Below are positions 1 through 12,631 of a DNA stretch of 64,000 nt, piece after piece. The notes beneath the pieces were generated by a model. That model was given only the letters and a program-made list of their open reading frames with translations, did not search any database and was not told the origin of the DNA. Position 1 is the stretch's first letter, and the number at the start of each line of letters is the position of its first letter. The DNA is from Cyathus striatus (taxonomy: Eukaryota; Basidiomycota; Agaricomycetes; Agaricales; Nidulariaceae): the NCBI GenBank assembly GCA_025738555.1, contig JAOVFP010000008.1:2046001-2110000 (forward strand), written 5' to 3'. Position numbers and translations under genes: made by a program.

Positions 1-375
1 TAATCCAAAATGCAGATTTGTTGTTCTGGTAACATGCATGTATGTCACTATGAGGCTAATAAGGTAAAGTGGCTTCAATCGCACCTGTTGGTTCTCAAAC
101 ATACATACTTCTAATGAGAAAAAGCTACAGAGAAACCTTATCATACAGAAGTGCACTATGTCACCTTGCAAATCCTGGATAAAGTTTGGAAGTACTGATT
201 CACATGAATCTTTATTTGGTAGCAGTACATAATGCCATTTTTTTAACTCTTATTCCTGAAACATGGACATATCCAACTAACTGAGTCTGTCATGTACTAA
301 AACACTTGTCAGTGTCCTTTATAGATGTCTTTCAACATACTCCCCAACCTCCAAATCTTTTTTCCCATACCCAAC

Positions 376-1354
376 ATATCCAGCAACCAATTCCAAAATA
401 CAAGGGCATTCTTTTATGCAGTTGGAATGTCAGAGGGTCCCATGAAATCATATATCATCAACTCTATGAAAGTAAGTTAATTTTCGTGAGCATGTTTAAT
501 CATATGCTCATGGTTTTCAGTTCCCAACATGCCTTTTTGCCCTTGACTACCCTGATGAGAATTCAATCATTACCTCATGGTTGCATCACAAGGTGAACAA
601 AATAGAAGATTATATCAACAAAGTAATGTGCAATGATTGTCATACCAATGGTATGGAAATCCTATATTCTAAATGTGACAATATTTACTTAACATATGCT
701 CATAGATGCTGATTGTGTGTGAAAGGTGCAAATCACAGGGTAACAGCAAGAGCTGCTTGGCAGACAATTGCTGGATTCCAGAAATGAACTTTCTACCAGC
801 AAAGAGTCTAAGAGAATACATTAAAAGTACATTTGGTTTCTTTCATGTTATTACCACAAATATTAATGTGAAATTATATAGATATCCTTGTTTTAAACAA
901 GTACAGGGTAACACCACAGATTGCATGATACCAATACATGCATTATGAAACTGTGTGATATGCACATTATCTTATTGAAATTGTTTTACTGTCATTAGTC
1001 AACCACATACACATGGTTGGAAGCTTGGAGTCACTACAAATGAATAATATCATCAACTCAGATTTCAACTATGATGATTTTAAGAAATGGGCCAATGACA
1101 TCACATCACTTCTATGACAATTACCCCACAAGAATGAATTGGAGGTATTCTGGAGGAACCTTTTGAAGAACAACACGACATTGTCACCACAGCCTCCATC
1201 AACTCAAATGACATCTTCAGCTTGGGGTAATTTTAACAAAATGGGATTAGAACTATTCCAAATCAGGTATGACCAGATGGAGATGCATGACAACTGGAGG
1301 AAACCACTTCCAGAATGGAAAGTGGTATGGTCAAGGAGTGATTACAACTTCTAA
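376..1354 (+). pseudogene. Gene U, copy A (decayed, unknown function)
   Basis: This is the divergent first copy of the gene seen better preserved at 16753-17759; I do not recognise the family. The exon layout follows copy B: first exon about 376-471 with a GTAAGT donor at 472, then a second exon to the GTATGG donor near 652, then the Cys-containing exon (CERCK near 720-735) and a C-terminal exon ending DYNF at 1354. The position matching copy B's ATG reads ATA, so the start codon is lost. The Cys-exon also lacks about 27 nt relative to copy B, and an in-frame TGA interrupts the region near 1116. Most differences from copy B are TG or CA where copy B has CG, which suggests CpG-directed C-to-T decay. 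A pseudogene is very likely. Confidence 0.6.
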
Positions 1355-2102
1355 AGGAGATCAGTCATCAGTGTCATTGTATTATATTGTGTCTACTGTG
1401 TCTACTGTACAGTTCTGGTGATTTAATAAATGTAGAATATCTTGCCTCCTACCACCACCTTGTTGAGATCACAGAAAGTTAGTCTCATTTTGCTAGTTCC
1501 AGATGCTGACTCATCAGTTGGTGTGTGAAATTTTAAAGCTTAAAATAACACAGTTATCACATTTGTCAACATATGTCATATCCCATCAATCATGGGAAAT
1601 CTAGTCTACATGCACCACTTCTACCTCATTAACATAGATCATCTATTTCACCATTAGAAATGTAGGATAGACTGGAGCCATTCAGAGAGATGTAGATATT
1701 GCTTAATATATATTTTCCATAAGATAAAGTCAGATAATGTGCCAATGTGTATGAAACATTTAAAAATCAATAACTTGCCTCCTTCCACCACATTCACCAA
1801 ATGACAGAAAGCTAGTCTTGTCGCACTGGTTTTAAATGCTGACTCATCTGTTCTTTATCTGAATGCTCTGGACAAAATATCACACAGTAATCATCATACC
1901 ATTAATTCATTTGTCCACATATGTCATATAACATCAATTATAGTGCATCCAGTCTACATGTGCTACTTCTACCTCATTAATGTAGATCCTCTACTTCTTT
2001 ATAATAAAAATAGAATACACTGGTGCTGTTCAAATACACATAGATATTTCACAATATCTTGCTACATAAGATAAAGCTAGGTCCCTATAATGCACCAATA
2101 AA

Positions 2103-3029
2103 GAGCTCTTTATACTTAGCCAGGTGTTCTGTACAGATCCGCACAGAATCCATACAGAATTTTCGGAATCTGTGCAGAATCTGCACAGATTTTTTTCTTT
2201 TTGGCAGAGGATTTGTTGGGTCTGTGCAGATTCTGCACAGATTCCACACAGAATCAAAAATTCTGTGCAGATTATGCAGAATTCTGCATTACAGACCTGA
2301 AAAATTCTGTACAGATTCTGTACAGAATCTTATTATACTTATTTCCTTATGGAAAATTACAATAGAGAATTGTGTGATACTAATCATTGAGTGTGACACT
2401 CTGCATTAAGCATGACACTAATGGTTGAGTGTGACACTATGCATTAAGTGTGACACCAAGTGTTGAGTGTGACACTATGCATTAAGTGTGACACCAAGTG
2501 TTGAGTGTGACACTATGTGTTGAGTGTGATACTAATGGTTAAGCGTGACACTAAGTGTTGAGTGTGACACTATACGTTAAGCATGACACTATGCATTAAG
2601 TGTGACACTATGCATTAAGCATGGCACTATGCATTAAGCATGGCACTAAGTTTTGAGTGTGATGCTATGCATTGAGTGTGACACTATACATTAAGCATGA
2701 CACCATGCATTGAGTGTGATACTATACATTAAGCATGACACTATGCATTGACCATGATATTATATATTGAGTGTATCACAGATTTCATGTAGTGTCACAC
2801 TTGACACCTGTGACAAGGCAGCAATACACAAATCTACACAGAATCCATATAGAATAATCACCCCTAATAATAATAATAGCCACTATATAAATTCTGTATG
2901 GGTCTGTACAGATTTGCACAGGGTCTGCGCGGATCCATATGGAATTTTCGGATTCCATGCGGATTCTGTACGGATCTGTGCGGATCCATACAGATCTGTA
3001 CAGACCTCTTGAGGGAGTGTAAATTACTG
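2103..3029. mobile_element. TIR element, VNTR-MITE copy 1 (927 bp)
   Basis: A non-coding insertion in the satellite array, flanked by a perfect 8-bp direct repeat CCAATAAA (2095-2102 and 3030-3037). The left end is GAGCTCTTTATACTTAGCC. The right end, read inward, is CAGTAATTTACACTCCC. Both subterminal zones are built from palindrome-like units of the type TCTGTACAGA/TCCGTACGGA (about 2135-2330 and 2905-3005). The core is a 20-bp-type minisatellite (see 2385-2775). No ORF of substance is present. The 8-bp duplication and TIRs mark it as a cut-and-paste-type MITE; the superfamily is inferred, see findings. Confidence 0.85.
2385..2775. repeat. Minisatellite core of MITE copy 1
   Basis: About 18-20 tandem variants of a unit of the form TGACACTAtGCATTAAGTG / TGACACTAAGTGTTGAGTG, unit length about 18-20 bp. 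The same motif forms the core of the copies at 18781-20471 and 60885-62425, where it is about three times longer. Confidence 0.9.
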
Positions 3030-5245
3030 CCAATAAATGCAACAAATAAAATATGAAGATATTGTCTCCTTCCATGACATTCACCAGATGACAGGAATCT
3101 AGTCTTGTCGTGCTGCATTTATGTGCTGACTCCTGTGTCATTTGAAAACACAGAAAAGATCCCCATAATGGACTAACAAATGCGAAAATTAAAATTGAAG
3201 ATCTTGCCTCCTTCTGCTACATTCACCAGATGACAGGAATCTAGTTTTGTCATGCTGGTTTTAATTTCAGATGCATCTGTCATTCTCAGAACACAGAAAA
3301 CAAATATCCCATGCATATCACTTCTGTCTGCATATGGCACATCCCATCAATCATAGGATATCCAGTCTATATGCACCATTTCTACCTCATTAATTTACAT
3401 CCTCTATTTTGCTATTACAAATGTAGGATATGCATGATCCTTTAAGATAAATGTAGATATTTCACAATATACCTATTCCATATGATAGATCCCCATAATG
3501 CTTATGTGTCATTTTCAGAACACAGAAAACAAATATCCCATGCCTATCACTATTGTCTGCCTATGGCACATCCCATCAATTAAGGTAAATCCAGTCTACA
3601 TGCACCACTTCTATATTATTGATTTAAATCCTCTACTTCACCATTAGATGTAGGACTCGTATGATCCATACAGATAGATGTAGATATTTCACAATATATT
3701 TATTTAATGTGATAGATCCCCAAAATGCACTAATAAATGCTAAAAAATACAAATGAAGATCCTGCCTCTTTCTGCTACATTCAGTTGTTGACAGGAAACT
3801 GGTCTCATTGCACTGCATTCATGTGCTGACTCACCTGTTATTTTCGGAATGCACAAAACAAATATCCCACGCTTATCACTTCTGTTCACATATGGCACAT
3901 CCCATCAATTATAAGATATCCAGTCTACATGCACCACTTCTACCACATTAATTTACATCTTATAAATCACTATTATAAATGTAGAACATGCATGATCCAT
4001 TCAGTTAGATGTAGATATAACATAATATAATTATTCCATATTATACATCCTCATAATGCACTAATAAATGTGAAAAATTACAAATGAAGAACTTGCCTCC
4101 TTCCACCACATTCACCAGATGACAGGAACCTAGTATCATCATTCTGTGTTCATGTGCTGACTCATGTATCATTTTCAGAACACACATACCAATATCCAAT
4201 GCTTATCACATCTGTCCACATATGGCACATCCCATCAATCATAGAATATCCAGTCTACATGCACCACTTCTTCCTCATTTATTTAGATCAACTACATTGC
4301 TATTAGAAATGTAAGAAATACACTATCCATTCAGTTAGATGTAGATATTTCACAATATAATTATTCAATATGATAGATCCCCATAATGCATGAATTAATG
4401 TGAAAAATTACAAACAAAGAACCTTCCTCCTTCCACTACATTCACCAGATGACAGACATCTAGTCTCATTGCATTGCATTCAAGTGCTGACTCATCTGTT
4501 ATTTTTGGAATGCGCAACACAAATATCCCATGCTTATCACTTCTGTCCACATATGGCACATCCCATCAATCATAAGATATCCAGTCTACATGCACCACTT
4601 CTACCTCATTAATTTACATCCTCTACATTGCTATTATAAATGTAGAATAACCACGATCCATTAATTTAGATGTAGATATAATATAATATAATTATTCCAT
4701 ATTATACATCCTCATAATGCAACAATAAATGCAAAAAATTACAAATGAAGGACTTGTCTCCTTCTGCTACATTCACCAAATGACAGGAATCTAGTCTCAT
4801 TGCACTGCATTCATGTGCTGACTCATGTGTCATTTTCAGAATGCGCAACACAAATATCCCATGCTTATCACTTCTGTCCAGGTATTGCACATCCCATCAA
4901 TCATAAAATATCCAGTCTACATGCACCACTTCTACCTCATTAATTTACATCCTCTACATCGCTATTAGAAATATAGAACACACACAATCTGTTCAGTTAG
5001 ATGTAGATATAACATAATATAATTATTCCATATTATACATCATCATAATGCATTAATAAATACGAAAAATTACAGATGAAGATCTTGCCTCCTTCTGCCA
5101 CATTCAGCAGATGACAGAAATCTAGTCTCATCACGCTGCATTCTTGTGCTGACACATCTGTCATTTTTGGAACACAGAAAACATATATCCCATGCTTATC
5201 ACATCTGTCCATATATGGATCATCCCATCAATTATTCCAGTCCAG

Positions 5246-6955
5246 TTCTTATAGACTACATTTCATGTTACAATTTATACATTCTACAGACACATGGTCA
5301 ACTAAGTGAACTGCAAAATAATATTCTAGCATTTATAGTAGCTTGATATACAAATTTTGGGCATCAAGGTGAGCACAGGATGTAGTTCATGCATGTTAAA
5401 ATTGTAGTCTAGCTGAACCACATATTTATAATTTTGACAATGTGGCATAGTATGACCACTTTCATAATACAAATGTAGTCTTATATCACCACATGGGTTT
5501 CAGTATTAAACAATGCACTGCTAATTACTATGTTATGATAGGTCCAGGTACGTACCCATGTACCTCTCATTTGGCTCAATCTATGTACCATTGTGGAACC
5601 ACACATATGCCACTACATGCCTCCAGTTAAGTGAGCTCATAGCTGGACCTGAGCACAACCTGAGCAGTTCCTGACTGAGCTCAACCTGTCAGAACACAGC
5701 TATCTAATAACCACTCAGCTCCGCTATTTTTCAGCTCAGTTCATCAGCTCATGGCTTTCAAGCCGAGTGAACAGCAACACTACCATACACCATGACTGTG
5801 ATAATTCTGGATTGGGTTATTTCTTTTGGTGACTTGTTGCCAAGACTGTGGCTTGTTCACATATGTTTGAGAAGGTCAAACATCCATTGCTACATGAGAT
5901 AGCAAAGGAAATGTCAAATAATATAGTTAGATTGCAGTTATTAGCAAGTTTTCTATTGCTCTCCTCTTCAATTTCTTGATTGTCTGCTCAGGTTGTCAAA
6001 AGATTCTTGTTTGTTGCACAAGCATTTAATACCAGTTCAATCAAGGTTCAATATAAAAGCAATAGAGAAGGGTCCTGCTAAAAACATTGAGTCTACAAGA
6101 CAAAGCATACTTGTGCTAGTTATACCTAAGAAGGCAAAGTAAAGGAATATATTGCAGCTGTAGTAGCAGAAGTGAAGCAGCAAGCAAAGTGAGTGCCATT
6201 GGTGTAACTTGAAATAACATGTCAGATCATGTATCACGTGATATTACGACAAATTCTGATGGACCATCCGGAGTCCACAATCTCAGCTCACTCATAGATT
6301 GTTACAGCAGACTCAAAGTGAACTAAAGCAAAAGCAGACTGGACCGAGCTCAGATCGCTTCAGCTCAGTCCATGTGGCATCACTAGAATTCACTTTGAAT
6401 ATACTATCTATGGTAATCCAGGACCCTGAGCTTCACGTCACGGTTCGATCCATTTGATAAATATGCTGGTTGGGCGCTTTCCTTGTGAAAGTTGAAGTTA
6501 GTTGATTGATAGCAGGGCTATTCATGGGCAATTGATGAACTTGTGAAGTGAATGCGGAGTTTGAACATGCTTGTAATCGCCACTCATCGTCGTGGTCCTG
6601 GGAATTTAGCATCAGCATTGTCGATGAATCACACACTGATTCGACTTGCTTCTTTGACCACAAACAAGCTACATTTACTCTCTATGCACTTACACCATCC
6701 GCTATGGTGGTTCATATACATACCTTAGTCAATAAAAATTCGGTCTCTATCGTGATTAGCTCCAAACTCAACTCAATAGAGTGTATTTGCAACCACTTTG
6801 AGTGAACTTTCTCACTCACACTTAAGTGAGTTTCAACTAAACCAGCAGCTCCAAGCCTCCAAGGAGCTCCAACTGTCCTTACCAAAATCAGGTGCCCGGC
6901 CTATATTGAACTCATCACCACTTGCCTGAGCTGCTGTGCGTCAGTGACCTCTCTC
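5246..6955. other. No gene recognised
   Basis: The satellite ends near 5240. The rest is AT-rich unique-looking DNA with scattered GAGCTCA/TGAGCTC and CAGCTCAG-type words around 5630-5780, 6270-6400 and 6800-6870. Short ORFs here lack recognisable motifs, good starts or splice context. It may be an old TE remnant. Confidence 0.4.
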
Positions 6956-6959
6956 CATT

Positions 6960-8276
6960 CACTGTAACACACTCTTCTGATACAAGGTAGTGTCCATTTT
7001 GTAACTATGATTATAGTAGAAGATGTAGGTATGTATATGATGTATCGTATTTAGATAAAGAAAAGGACAATTTTGAATAACCTTATAATGACATACCAAA
7101 GGCAAGAGAGCACTACTAGCAGGAGAGATGGAGGCATCACGAGCATCGATAAGTGTGCACACACCATGAATTGCTAAGTACATGCCCCTGGCAATAAGGA
7201 GGAGGTAAGCAACAGGACTAATATTGAGTCTGAGTTGGTCCATTCTGTCGTCATAAATTTTCATTGCAATCAATCTTCATCGGATTCCCACAGAATGATA
7301 AATAGAAAGTGCCCAGTATCTGTTAGAAGTGATGGAAGGTATTCTGCTTCACTATCACTGACAAGGTCCTTGCCTATATCTGCATCCGATGCAGTAGTGG
7401 TAGGCAGTTCCTTAGTGCCTCCTTCGCTATCAGTGTCAAGGTCTATTTAATATACGTCAGAATAAGTTCAATATAGTGCTAAGAAGATACTTGCCCATGG
7501 CTGCTTCCGACCCAGCGTTAGCAGCAATAGCGGTAGGCAGAAAATTATTTTCTGCTTCACTATCACTGACAAGGTCCTTGCCTATATCTGCATCCGATGC
7601 AGTAGTGGTAGGCAAATCCTTAGTGCCTCCTTCACTATAAACGTCAAGGTCTATTTAATATAGGTTAATATAAGTTTAATGTAGCACTAGGAAGAAACTT
7701 GCCCATGGCTACTTCCGACGCAGCCTTAGGAGTAGCAGTAGGCAGCACATCATTTCCTCCTTCACTAGTAAAGTCAAGGTCCTTGCCCATATCCTTGCCC
7801 ATTTCTTCATCTGATGTGGTGTTAAGACCAGTAGTGATAGGCACCACGCTATTGCCTCCTTTGCCAACAACATCAAGACCGGAAGATGTTGTAATTACTT
7901 TGGTCAGTATTGACATGACCGAGGATTTTCCTGGGGGATCCTAATATCATTTTTCATCATTAAATAAATGTATGAATAAAAAGATGCTTACAACCACCGG
8001 ATATAATGGAGGAAGGTAAGAAACCTCAGGAAATGGGGAAATAAGGCAAATGGAACATATATTTAGATAATGATGTACATTTGGAGATGAAGCTGGCTTT
8101 GTCGTGTCTCCCCCAGGGTTTTGTTCCATGACTGGAGTTGAAAATTTTTGTTTCTTAGTTATATTGCACTTGGAAAGACTAGTGGAAGGCTGAGATGAAG
8201 TGCTCTGTAATCTAGACAACTGTCTGATGTTCATGAGATGGGGAGTGGCTGGAGGAATGGAGGATGACTTTGCCAT
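6960..8276 (-). CDS. Gene V: hypothetical multi-exon gene with triplicated exons
   Basis: Not recognised as a known family. A plausible start is the ATG at 8276 (MAKSSSIPPATPHLMN). The first exon is Ser/Thr/Pro-rich and ends near 8080. A next exon, beginning after a TAG acceptor near 7939, encodes an acidic stretch with SEGGNDVLPTATPKAASE and ends AMGK near 7703. Two further copies of this exon follow at about 7493-7652 and 7265-7447. They share the phrases DLDxxSEGGTK, LPTTTASDADIGKDL and SDSEAE, separated by short AT-rich introns ending in AAATAG. Downstream, 6959-7273 could encode another exon (MDQLRLNISPVAYLLLIARG). Exon boundaries, the terminus and whether it is functional are uncertain; in-frame stops appear after the third repeat. 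Confidence 0.4.
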
Positions 8277-8339
8277 GTTCCGCAACTTTGGAAATCTGGC
8301 AATAGAAAACCACCTCTGAATATAACTAAAATTTGACAT

Positions 8340-9190
8340 ATCATCATAATTGCTAGGCTGTTACTTAAGCCTGTGGATTTTCTGGCATCGAACCACAAAA
8401 CATGAGTTTTGCAGATGCACTGGGGTATGTTCCACCAAGCATATTGTTTGAATACAGAAAATCCGATCTAACATTTGAAATCATAAATGAGTTGAATTTA
8501 TCTAACTGGAGATAATATTGAAAGGTCAATTTGTTTTAAAACCCCTACCAAGGAGATAATGGAGAAAGGAATTTTTTTGATATATTTTAGAAGACCACTG
8601 CATAGCCATAAACCCTGTTTACTAACTTGGAAAGTCCACCTGTGGGTCGCTGATGGATACTATTCCATTCAACGTTACTATCATGATCAGAGTGTTGCAA
8701 ACTTTTTTGGAAACCCCTTCGGATTTCTTCATTATTGCTTGTATCCACTTCATATTTTACACACAGATAGGTATACATTTGAAATATATTACTTACAAAT
8801 TATATGAAAACATACTTACTGCTCAAAATTGTATGAAGCACATAGTGAGGCCTAGTCCAAATCAGCAGCAATGGGATTCGTAAGCAAATCACAGCATTAT
8901 CTGCTGGCTTCAGTTTGGTTGTCCCTTTGATTGTGATGGATCTTCAAGGGGAGATTGGAATTCAATGTGTCTCAAGAATAGATGTCACTCTCTGCATCTT
9001 CAAATGGAATATCTTCACTTCTTCCTACTCAGTTTCCATTCTGTCTTTTTTATTATGATCTGTCATATATTAATATCATGTTTTCTAAGTTTCTTTAGAG
9101 TAGATATATCAGATGTTAGAAGTGAGATGATACGATTTTTACATTTGCAAGACATAAATTGTGTTCTGTATTTATGAAAAATGGAAATAT
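8340..9190. other. Intergenic or decayed coding fragments
   Basis: Short plus-strand reading stretches, for example from the ATG near 8402 (MSFADALGYVPPSILFEYRK), look coding-like but end in stops within about 40 codons. Others between 8560 and 8880 are also interrupted. They could be exon relics belonging to the transposase region. Nothing more can be assigned. Confidence 0.3.
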
Positions 9191-9194
9191 CCTC

Positions 9195-10330
9195 TTGTAT
9201 TTTGCAGACTTGAGCAGAAGAGATATATTGTTTTCAATCCCAAGAGTTTTTGAGGTAAGTTTGCAAAGGGTGTGTGTCGAAAAATGCAAGTTTGCATATC
9301 TATGACACTTTGCATACTGATGATCATGATAGTATAGTATCTGGCTTCCTGGAATTAATAATCTACAAATTTTACGGTACAGTATGCATGTAATCCAGAG
9401 AGCTATTAAAACGAGTTCATGTTCATACAGTAACTACTGAGCAAGGTATGGCAATACGAGTATTTGAGCGGGGCACATGGTGTATTTTGAACCCAATTGC
9501 ACTCAATGTTATAGTATCTGGCTTTCTAGAATTAATAATCTGTATTCAATTGTTTCACGATATCTTTTCAAGGTTACTCATCTTGTATTTTGCAGATTTG
9601 AGCAGAAGAGATATATTGTTTTCAGTCCCGAGAGTTTTTGAGGTAAGTATGCAAAGGGTATGTGTCGAAAATTGCGAGTTTGCATATCTATGACACTTTG
9701 CATACTGATGATCATGATAGTATAGTATCTGGCTTCCTGGAATTAATAATCTACAAATTTCACAGTACAGTATGCATATAGTCCAGAGAGCTATTAAAAC
9801 GAGTTCATGTTCATACAGTAACTACTGAGCAAGGTATGGCAATATGAGTATTTGAGCAGGGTGCATGATGTATTTTGATGGAACACAACTGCATTCAATG
9901 TTATAGTATCTGGCTTACTGGAATTAATAATCTATAAATTTTACGGTACAGTATGTATATAGTCCAGAGAGCTATTAAAATGAGTTCATGCTCATACAGT
10001 AACTACTGAGCAAGGTATGGCAATACAATTATTTGAGCAGGGCGCATAATGTATTTTGATGGAACACAACTGCATTCAACATCATAGTATCTGGCTCCCT
10101 GGAATTAATAATCTATAAATTTCATGGTACAGTAGGAATGTAGCCCAGAGAGTTATTAAAACGAGTTCATGCTCATACAGTAACTACTGAGCAAGGTATG
10201 GCAATACGAGTATTTGAGCAGGGCGCATAATGTATTTTGATGGAAACCAATTGCACTCAATGTTATAGTATCTGGCTTTCTGGAATTAATAATCTGTATT
10301 CAATAGTTTCATGGTATCTTTTCAAAGTTA
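9195..10330. repeat. Tandem repeat, about 180-bp unit, with embedded exon-like piece
   Basis: The phrase ATAGTATCTGGCTTCCTGG recurs near 9336, 9511, 9721, 9905, 10087 and 10266, giving spacings of about 175-210 bp. Units also share CCAGAGAGCTATTAAAACGAG and CAGTAACTACTGAGCAAGG. Two units (about 9206-9252 and 9598-9642) also carry a 45-bp segment bounded by TTTTGCAG on the left and GTAAGT on the right, which looks like a small duplicated exon with its splice sites. Confidence 0.85.
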
Positions 10331-10537
10331 CTTGTAGATCTCTCTGTGTTCATCTCTGCACATTATGTGTAAATCTTGACATTGACTTCAAGCTCAAGCA
10401 GTACAAAATCAGCAAATACCTCATAATATTTAGTGTCTACTCCTTTTTCTTAGCATATTCATCCACAAACAGCACGATTCACGAGATCTCTAATTTATTA
10501 GCATTATTATTGAAGAAACACTAGTAAGCAGCACTAT

Positions 10538-12182
10538 CTAATTTGCAACCGCACCACCAAGTAGCCCAGTCATTTGTAATAGCTGTGTTCTCTGCTCTTC
10601 AATTTCTTTTTCTTTTCTCTCGAGCTCCTTATTTTTCTCGTCGAGCTCTCGCATCCGCGCTTCAAGCTCCTTCATCAAAGAATGGCTGTTTGCAACCCTA
10701 GCTTGTTTCAGCTTTGATGTTAGCTTTGTGAAGAAGTTTGCCAAGTCAACACATTCGCTATTGGCTTCATCGTGCAATGTCTTTGACATGAAGTGAATAG
10801 CTCCACTTGACTCACCGGTGTGATGGGTGAGGATGAGAACCCAAGCCCCTGTTGATAATGACAACCTCTCCATCTATTTGTGATATTAAATGAATATTCC
10901 TATGACTGGTAGGACAATTGTGTACCTTAGCGATGATGGGCCCGATGTCTCTGTTGAAATGCCGACTTGCACTAGCATGGTCCAGTATCTCCGGTTCCAA
11001 TTTCTTTGTCTGGACTATCTCTGAAGGTGGTATGAAAATCTATATCAAAGTTAAACATTAGTTCTATTACGCACTATAGTTCAAGCTACCCCACTGAACA
11101 CCTTCCACAGTTCCAAAATGTTTCTCGTTCTCTTCCATGGTTACAGGTTTTCGACGCTCAAGGAAGTTAACCAACCTTGGATCGTAGCTGTTCTTATTTG
11201 TACCCGCCAGAAGCGCTGGTGGTGACTCTGAAGGGTTCATGGTAAGAAAAGGGTCGATAAAACTATTGTCAATAAGTCCATGTGTGTTCTAAGAGATATA
11301 TCAGTACATCACGCACGAAGTAATAACAGAATCTGTGGCAAGATGAGTTGGTGAGGACTCCGAAGGGTCCATGGCAAGAAGAACAGGGTCAATAAAATGA
11401 TTGTCAATAAGTCCAGGTGGGCTCTAAGAGATATATCAGTACATCGCGCACAAAATAATGACCGAAACATGATTTACAGTTAATACAGTCACAGACTCAT
11501 CAGTAGTGGCAGGATCGGAGCTAATTGACTGCGTGTCCTTATCACCTGCTGGTGAATTGGGGGCATGTGCACTCTAATAAGTATTAGTAAGTCAAGCAAG
11601 ATAATAAACAAAACATGAATTACAGTTGGTACATTCTCGTATCCACCAGGTTCAGTGACACCAGGAGAGGTGCCCAAATCTAGGGACTTTAACTGCATAA
11701 AAAGATGAGCAAATACTAAAGCTCTAAGACACACTGAGAGATAATTCTGTCCAGCCTTTGTATGGGGGCACTGGCTGCGAAGTGGCTGGTCAGTGCATAC
11801 GTTACATCGCCTCTGACTGTGAGTGGTAGGAATAGGTTCTGGTGGGCTCTAAGATTACATCAGTACATCATGCAAAATAATAACAAAAAGTGATTTACGG
11901 TTGCGTTCTCGTCTCCATCAGGTTCAGCAACAATGGGTGAGATGTCCATATCCTGGGACTTTAACAACATAAGAAATGAGTAAATACTAAAGCTCTAAGA
12001 TGCACTGCGAGATAAAGTTGTCTGGCTTTCATATGAGGGCACTGGACGTGAAGTGGCCGGCCAGGACATTTTGTACATTTTTGTGGTGTGCTATTGTTCT
12101 TGGGGAGTCTTGTCATGGTTTCCTTCTGGGATCTGGTGGACTTCTTTCTGCTGGAATTCGCTTTCTGGCCCTTTGATTTCAT
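10538..12182 (-). CDS. Gene W: zinc-cluster/coiled-coil protein with duplicated exons
   Basis: A multi-exon minus-strand gene, probably starting at the ATG at 12182 (MKSKGQKANSSRKKSTRSQ, a basic N-terminus). Exons appear in tandem pairs. A Cys/His cluster, C-x2-C-x8-C-x-H, occurs twice (CTKCPGRPLHVQCPHMK about 12028-12075; CNVCTDQPLRSQCPHTK about 11758-11810). An LKSxDxxTSPxV-type exon occurs twice (about 11890-11965 and 11640-11700). An xxGLIDNxFIDP-type exon occurs twice (about 11340-11425 and 11215-11290). The last introns are clear: one ends at ATATAG near 11042, and one starts GTACAC near 10923 and ends ATAG at 10874. The C-terminus (10538-10873) has a charged coiled coil rich in ELE/KEKEIEEQ, then LLGGAVAN. 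It is divergent from the KDZ-type gene starting at 12632, so it may be a passenger or partner of that transposon. Function unknown; the internal exon model is approximate. Confidence 0.5.
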
Positions 12183-12299
12183 GGAGGAATGGGTAAGAGG
12201 TGAACAGACAGAGTAAAGGTGAGAGGTATTTTTTGGCAGCAGAAAAAACCAAGGCAAGTATAAGGCACAATTTGTGCAGGTGATATGGTACCTGTTTTC

Positions 12300-12576
12300 T
12301 GTATCTTACTTCGACACTAAGTGCCAATATCAGAGGCATACAGATGCAAATATGCGCTGATCGGATTGTACATGGGAAATGGTCATGCTTCATACCTATT
12401 AAATCAAGTTTCAAATGTCAAAATTAATAGTTAGTCTTTTTTCAAACACCGTATCTTTCTTACTTCGACACTAAGTGCCATCATCTGAGGTATACAGATG
12501 CAAATATGCGCCGATCGGATTGTACACAGGAAATGATCGCAGTTCATACCTAGTAAATCGAGTTTCAAGTGTCAAA
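12300..12576. repeat. Duplicated about 160-bp block in the shared divergent promoter region
   Basis: Two direct copies, about 12303-12425 and 12462-12576, share TCTTACTTCGACACTAAGTGCC, ATACAGATGCAAATATGCG and TTTCAAxTGTCAAAA-type words. They lie between the minus-strand gene W (start 12182) and the plus-strand KDZ-type gene (start about 12632). They are candidates for shared regulatory or transposase-binding sequence; that role is inferred. Confidence 0.6.
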
Positions 12577-12631
12577 AAGAATAGATATTATTTTTGAAGC
12601 ACCAAATCGTTTCTTACAACTATCTCCTGCA

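Larger units (their letters stand above)
1440..5245. repeat. Satellite array A, about 330-bp monomers
   Basis: Divergent head-to-tail copies of a monomer of roughly 330 bp. Recognition phrases recur in order: CTTGCCTCCTTC, CACCAGATGACAGGAA, GTGCTGACTCATCTGTC, ATCCCATGCTTATCAC, CAGTCTACATGCACCAC and GTAGATATTTCACAATAT. The CTTGCCTCC-type start occurs near 1441, 1767, 3207, 3755, 4093, 4427, 4755 and 5086, so well-preserved units are 326-338 bp apart. One unit near 3480-3755 is a partial duplication. The array is interrupted by a TIR element at 2103-3029. Short ORFs in it recur in every monomer and are not genes. Confidence 0.9.

Noticed and set aside
2059..3141. Short Cys/Arg-rich ORFs in the TCTGTACAGA zones
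   Set aside because: The same peptides recur in all four MITE copies on both strands. They are by-products of the subterminal repeats.
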